Part shown: positions 60,867 through 63,332 of the stretch, piece after piece
Numbering within the stretch: position 1 is the stretch's first letter
How the letters are laid out: each line of letters opens with the position of its first letter
Source: Hyphomicrobiales bacterium
GTDB lineage: Bacteria > Pseudomonadota > Alphaproteobacteria > Rhizobiales > Beijerinckiaceae
Length of the DNA: 63,332 nucleotides
Direction: 5' to 3'
NCBI GenBank assembly: GCA_027483505.1
Contig: JAIXUP010000020.1
Coordinates: 1 to 63,332 of the forward strand
Made by a program: the position numbers and the translations under genes
The notes under the pieces: model-generated
Seen by the model: the letters and a program-made list of their open reading frames with translations, nothing else
Databases searched by the model: none
Told to the model about the DNA's origin: nothing

Positions 60867-62927
60867 ATGACAAGGCCGCATGCGGAGCGCAATGCGAAGG
60901 ATTCCGGGGGCAGCCCCCGTCTGATCCTGTCTGTGCTCGGGCCTTTCGGGGCGCTGGTGCAGTCTTCGGGGCCCGGTTCGGAGCAACCCTTGCAGATCAA
61001 GGGGAACCTCCTGCGCGCGCTGGTCAGCCATCTGGCGATGCAGCCCGGGATGGCGGCCCGGCGCGGGTTGCTGGCCGCGGTCTTCTGGCCGAACGCCGAC
61101 GCGGTCCGCTCACGGCTGAGCCTGCGGCAGAGTCTGTTTCGTCTCCGTCAGGTTCTCGTGGCGGCCGGGCTCGACATCCTCGATGTCAGTGGCGACACGG
61201 TGAAGCTCAGGGGCGAGCGGGTGATCTGCGACGCCCTGACGTTCCAGAGGCTCGCGGCTTCGGAGAACCTGATCGAGATCGGCGAGGCTGCGGACCTCTA
61301 CCGCGGCCGTCTCCTGGAAGATGTCTCGCTGCAGGAGGAGGAGGCTGCGGAAGCTGCGTTCGATGGCTGGCGCCAGTCCGAGGCATGGCGGCTGGAGAGC
61401 GCCTTCACCACGATCGCGCGGCAGCTGATCGCCAACGGCATTGCCGAAGGCCAGGCGTCGCGCACGCTCGATCTCGCGTCGCGGCTCGTGGCGGTTGACC
61501 CGTTTGTCGAAAGCGCGCAGCAACTGCATCTGCGGAGCCTCTGGCGCTTCCGGGGACGGTCCGCCGCCCTGAGGCAGGCCGATGACATCATGCAGATGTT
61601 CCAGAAGGAGCTGGGCTGCGAGCCCGAGACCGAAACCCGGCGGCTGATCGCCGAAATCCGGGCCTCGACCGATGCGGCCAATGTCCTGGAGAACCTGCAG
61701 CAGCGTCCGCTCAAGGGGCCATCCATCGCGGTCCTGCCGTTCCAGCAGCTTGATGACAATCCCCGTACGGAGCTGTTCTCGCAGGGCCTGACCGAGGATG
61801 TCACCACAGCCCTGTCCCGCATGCGCTGGCTCGCCGTGATCGCCAGCAGTTCAACCGACGCATTCCGGGGGCGCGCCCTCAGTGCGCCGGTCATCGCCGG
61901 CAAGCTTGGCGTGCGATACCTGTTGGAAGGCACGGCGCGCACGTCTGCCGGGCATATTCGCGTTACGGTCAAGCTTGTCGACGCCGAAAGCGGCGCCAAC
62001 ATCTGGGCGCAGCGCTACGATCGCGACCAGACGGACATCTTCCAGGTCCAGGACGACATCACCGACCGCGTTGCAGCGGCCATCGAGCCTGGCATCTATG
62101 CCCATGAGGGGGTGCGTGTCGCAGGAGCGCCCGTCGCCAGCCTGACCAGCTGGGAGCTGGTGGTGCGGGCGATCGTGCTGACCAACCGGTTCGACCGGCA
62201 GGGGAATGCCGAGGCCCGGCTCCTGCTGGCGAAGGCGGTCGATCTGTCGCCGCGCTATCCCAAGGCGCACGCGGTCTTCGCCTGGGCGCTTCTGTGGGCG
62301 CAGCACGCTATGGCTGGCAAGCCGATCGGGGAGCGCTCCGAACTCATCCGCCTGTGCGAGCAGCATGCGCAAATCGCCATCGAACTCGATCATGACGAGC
62401 CATGGGCCCACATGGTTCATGGCTTTATCCTCAGCGGCAAGGGCAGGCACCGTGAGGCCATCACCTTTCTGGAGACGGCGATCGACCTCAATCCGAGCTT
62501 CGCACTGGCGCGGATGCTGCTGGGCTGGGTCCATGTCCGCGCGGGCAACAACGAGGCCGCGCTGGAGCAGACCAGCCGCGCGCTGGAACTGAGCCCGACC
62601 GACAGCTTCCTGTGCATCTACAAGGGCACGCACGGCCTTGCCTTGCTGGCCAGCGGACGCTTCGAGGAGGCCTTGCTGTTCCTGCGCCAGTCGATCACGC
62701 CGTTTCCCGAATACATGGGCAACTACAACGTGCTGATCAGCTGCTGCGGGCATCTGGGGCTCGTCGAAGAGGCGCGGCAGTTGCTGGCCTACCGCGAAAG
62801 CTACCTCCAGCGCGTGCTGACCATCGCCAACGCCAGCGAACGTGTTGCGGGTTTCGCCCATCACGATGTTTTCATGGACGGCCTGCGCAAGGCCGGCGTG
62901 CCGGAAACGCTCGAGATGCCGGCATGA
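60867..62927 (+). CDS. BTAD-domain regulator with TolB-like and TPR domains
   Basis: 686 aa. N-terminal OmpR/SARP-like and BTAD helical segment (LILSVLGPFGALVQSS, then AARRGLLAAVFWPNADAVRSRLSLRQSLFRLRQVL, RETRRLIAEI region), a TolB-like/CadC-adjacent domain (SIAVLPFQQLDDNPRTELFSQGLTEDVTTALSRM), then TPR repeats (LNPSFALARMLLGWVHVRAGN, LSPTDSFLCIYKG). The adenylate-cyclase catalytic domain seen in related proteins is absent. Start: the ATG at 60867 is used, but a GTG at 60831 is open in frame. It follows pdxJ after 213 nt without a recognised partner. Confidence 0.85.
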   Translation: MTRPHAERNAKDSGGSPRLILSVLGPFGALVQSSGPGSEQPLQIKGNLLRALVSHLAMQPGMAARRGLLAAVFWPNADAVRSRLSLRQSLFRLRQVLVAAGLDILDVSGDTVKLRGERVICDALTFQRLAASENLIEIGEAADLYRGRLLEDVSLQEEEAAEAAFDGWRQSEAWRLESAFTTIARQLIANGIAEGQASRTLDLASRLVAVDPFVESAQQLHLRSLWRFRGRSAALRQADDIMQMFQKELGCEPETETRRLIAEIRASTDAANVLENLQQRPLKGPSIAVLPFQQLDDNPRTELFSQGLTEDVTTALSRMRWLAVIASSSTDAFRGRALSAPVIAGKLGVRYLLEGTARTSAGHIRVTVKLVDAESGANIWAQRYDRDQTDIFQVQDDITDRVAAAIEPGIYAHEGVRVAGAPVASLTSWELVVRAIVLTNRFDRQGNAEARLLLAKAVDLSPRYPKAHAVFAWALLWAQHAMAGKPIGERSELIRLCEQHAQIAIELDHDEPWAHMVHGFILSGKGRHREAITFLETAIDLNPSFALARMLLGWVHVRAGNNEAALEQTSRALELSPTDSFLCIYKGTHGLALLASGRFEEALLFLRQSITPFPEYMGNYNVLISCCGHLGLVEEARQLLAYRESYLQRVLTIANASERVAGFAHHDVFMDGLRKAGVPETLEMPA

Positions 62928-63194
62928 CAGATGTCGGCCGACGGTCGCAGTGTGAGGAACAAGCACCGGGTGCCGACAAACCTGCGGCGGCGCGGCGAAC
63001 GGATCACGCGTTATTGCAGGTCATTGAAATGTTTGGTGGGTGATGTAGGGCTCGAACCTGCGACCCGCTGATTACGAGTCAGGTTCCGACAAGCAATTTC
63101 AATGACTTGCCTGTCACCACACCTTCAAGTTCCCCAAACTCACGCACAGGGAACCGAACGGCTGGGTCGCTCGCGCGGATTCCGTCTCAGCCCT
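62928..63194. other. Gap with tRNA fragment and inverted repeats
   Basis: The plus-strand BTAD gene ends at 62927 and the minus-strand protein C-terminus begins at 63195. A 14/15 inverted repeat (GCAGGTCATTGAAAT, 63016-63030, and ATTTCAATGACTTGC, 63096-63110) brackets a tRNA-Thr-like 3' half (next entry). No gene is seen in the remaining sequence. Confidence 0.6.
63034..63083 (-). pseudogene. 3' half of a tRNA-Thr(CGT)-like sequence
   Basis: Read on the minus strand: anticodon-arm-like CTGACTCGTAATCAG (anticodon CGT), variable GGGTC, T-arm GCAGGTTCGAGCCCTAC with one mismatch in the stem, acceptor 3' strand ATCACCC, A and CCA. The D-arm and 5' acceptor strand are missing (GCTTGTCGGAA stands there). 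It is thus a 3' half of a tRNA, as left at integrase attachment sites. Confidence 0.55.
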
Positions 63195-63332
63195 TCACCC
63201 GAACAGGAAGTCATCCGCGACGAGGGTGGTGGCGGTGGTGTTCATCAGGAAGATGACGTTGCCGGCTCCGACGAGGTTGATCTGCGTGTTCGCGCCCGCC
63301 TGGCCGATGCGGTTCTCGGCCTGAAGCTGCGC
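63195..63332 (-). CDS. C-terminal end of a possible type I-secreted protein, partial
   Basis: Minus-strand frame open at the window end. The last 45 residues read ...ENRIGQAGANTQINLVGAGNV..., then TTATTLVADDFLFG at the very C-terminus. A short acidic, Asp/Phe-rich end of this kind resembles C-terminal secretion signals of RTX-type/calcium-binding proteins. The body lies outside the window, so no function can be given. Confidence 0.5.
   Translation of the reverse strand, partial: AQLQAENRIGQAGANTQINLVGAGNVIFLMNTTATTLVADDFLFG

Noticed and set aside
63034..63083. Complete tRNA-Thr gene
   Set aside because: No D-arm and no matching 5' acceptor strand; only the 3' half is recognisable.

Overview
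The window looks like a chromosomal stretch of a high-GC alphaproteobacterium, most likely from the Hyphomicrobiales (Rhizobiales; Bosea/Bradyrhizobium-like metabolic style). This rests on gene content and codon use: many ABC importers with amidohydrolases, CoxDEGM-like maturation genes, DUF3309, PdxA-PdxJ, and Alpha-type short membrane proteins. No species can be named from the sequence alone. Almost all genes sit in tight operons with ATGA/TGATG overlaps.

Layout. (1) 1-3011: one-carbon module: a DmdA-like aminomethyltransferase cut by the window edge, a short MetF-like protein, and a convergent homocysteine S-methyltransferase. (2) 3012-3826: no gene seen, with four TTCCCTGTT words. (3) 3827-6958: OmpR-type regulator and kinase divergent from a small secreted protein that ends at a strong terminator. 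(4) 7198-14919: oxyanion-metal island: a HTH/periplasmic-binding-domain regulator divergent from TupB-TupC-TupA, a second TupA-like binding protein, a Mop molbindin, a TrmO-like protein and a cobalamin/MolABC-type ABC importer. (5) 15079-15447: two tiny membrane proteins. (6) 15883-17426: FCD-GntR regulator and flavin reductase, divergent from (7) 17558-25825, an Opp/Dpp operon with two amidohydrolases. (8) 25896-32864: a second, convergent Opp/Dpp operon with an SDR and a PuuE-like polysaccharide deacetylase.

(9) 32995-55705 is the standout: about 20 genes all on the minus strand, many overlapping. From its upstream end it reads LivK-like binding protein, divergent Fe-ADH, AraC regulator, LivH, LivM, LivG, a LivF fused to a Tm-1-like (UPF0261) domain, a PEP-hydrolase/TIM-barrel protein, a 985-residue giant flotillin built of 44-residue (4 x 11) repeats, two SRPBCC/CoxG-like proteins, FAD and 2Fe-2S subunits, a molybdopterin subunit split into two genes, a MoxR ATPase with a GKP Walker A, a CoxE-like VWA protein, an amidohydrolase-2, an AHL-lactonase-like MBL protein and an SMP-30/isochorismatase fusion. 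My reading (inference) is an uptake-plus-oxidation-plus-hydrolysis pathway for an unknown organic substrate centred on a molybdenum hydroxylase; the metal importers in region 4 could supply its cofactor.

(10) 56039-58709: a plus-strand three-gene operon of an AAA+ ATPase, a DUF2201 metallopeptidase/VWA protein and an LCCL-domain protein, of unknown role. (11) 58909-60653: pdxA-pdxJ. (12) 60867-62927: BTAD/TolB-like/TPR regulator. (13) 62928-63332: a 3' half of a tRNA-Thr(CGT)-like sequence bracketed by a 14/15 inverted repeat, then the C-terminal end of a possible type I-secreted protein running off the window.
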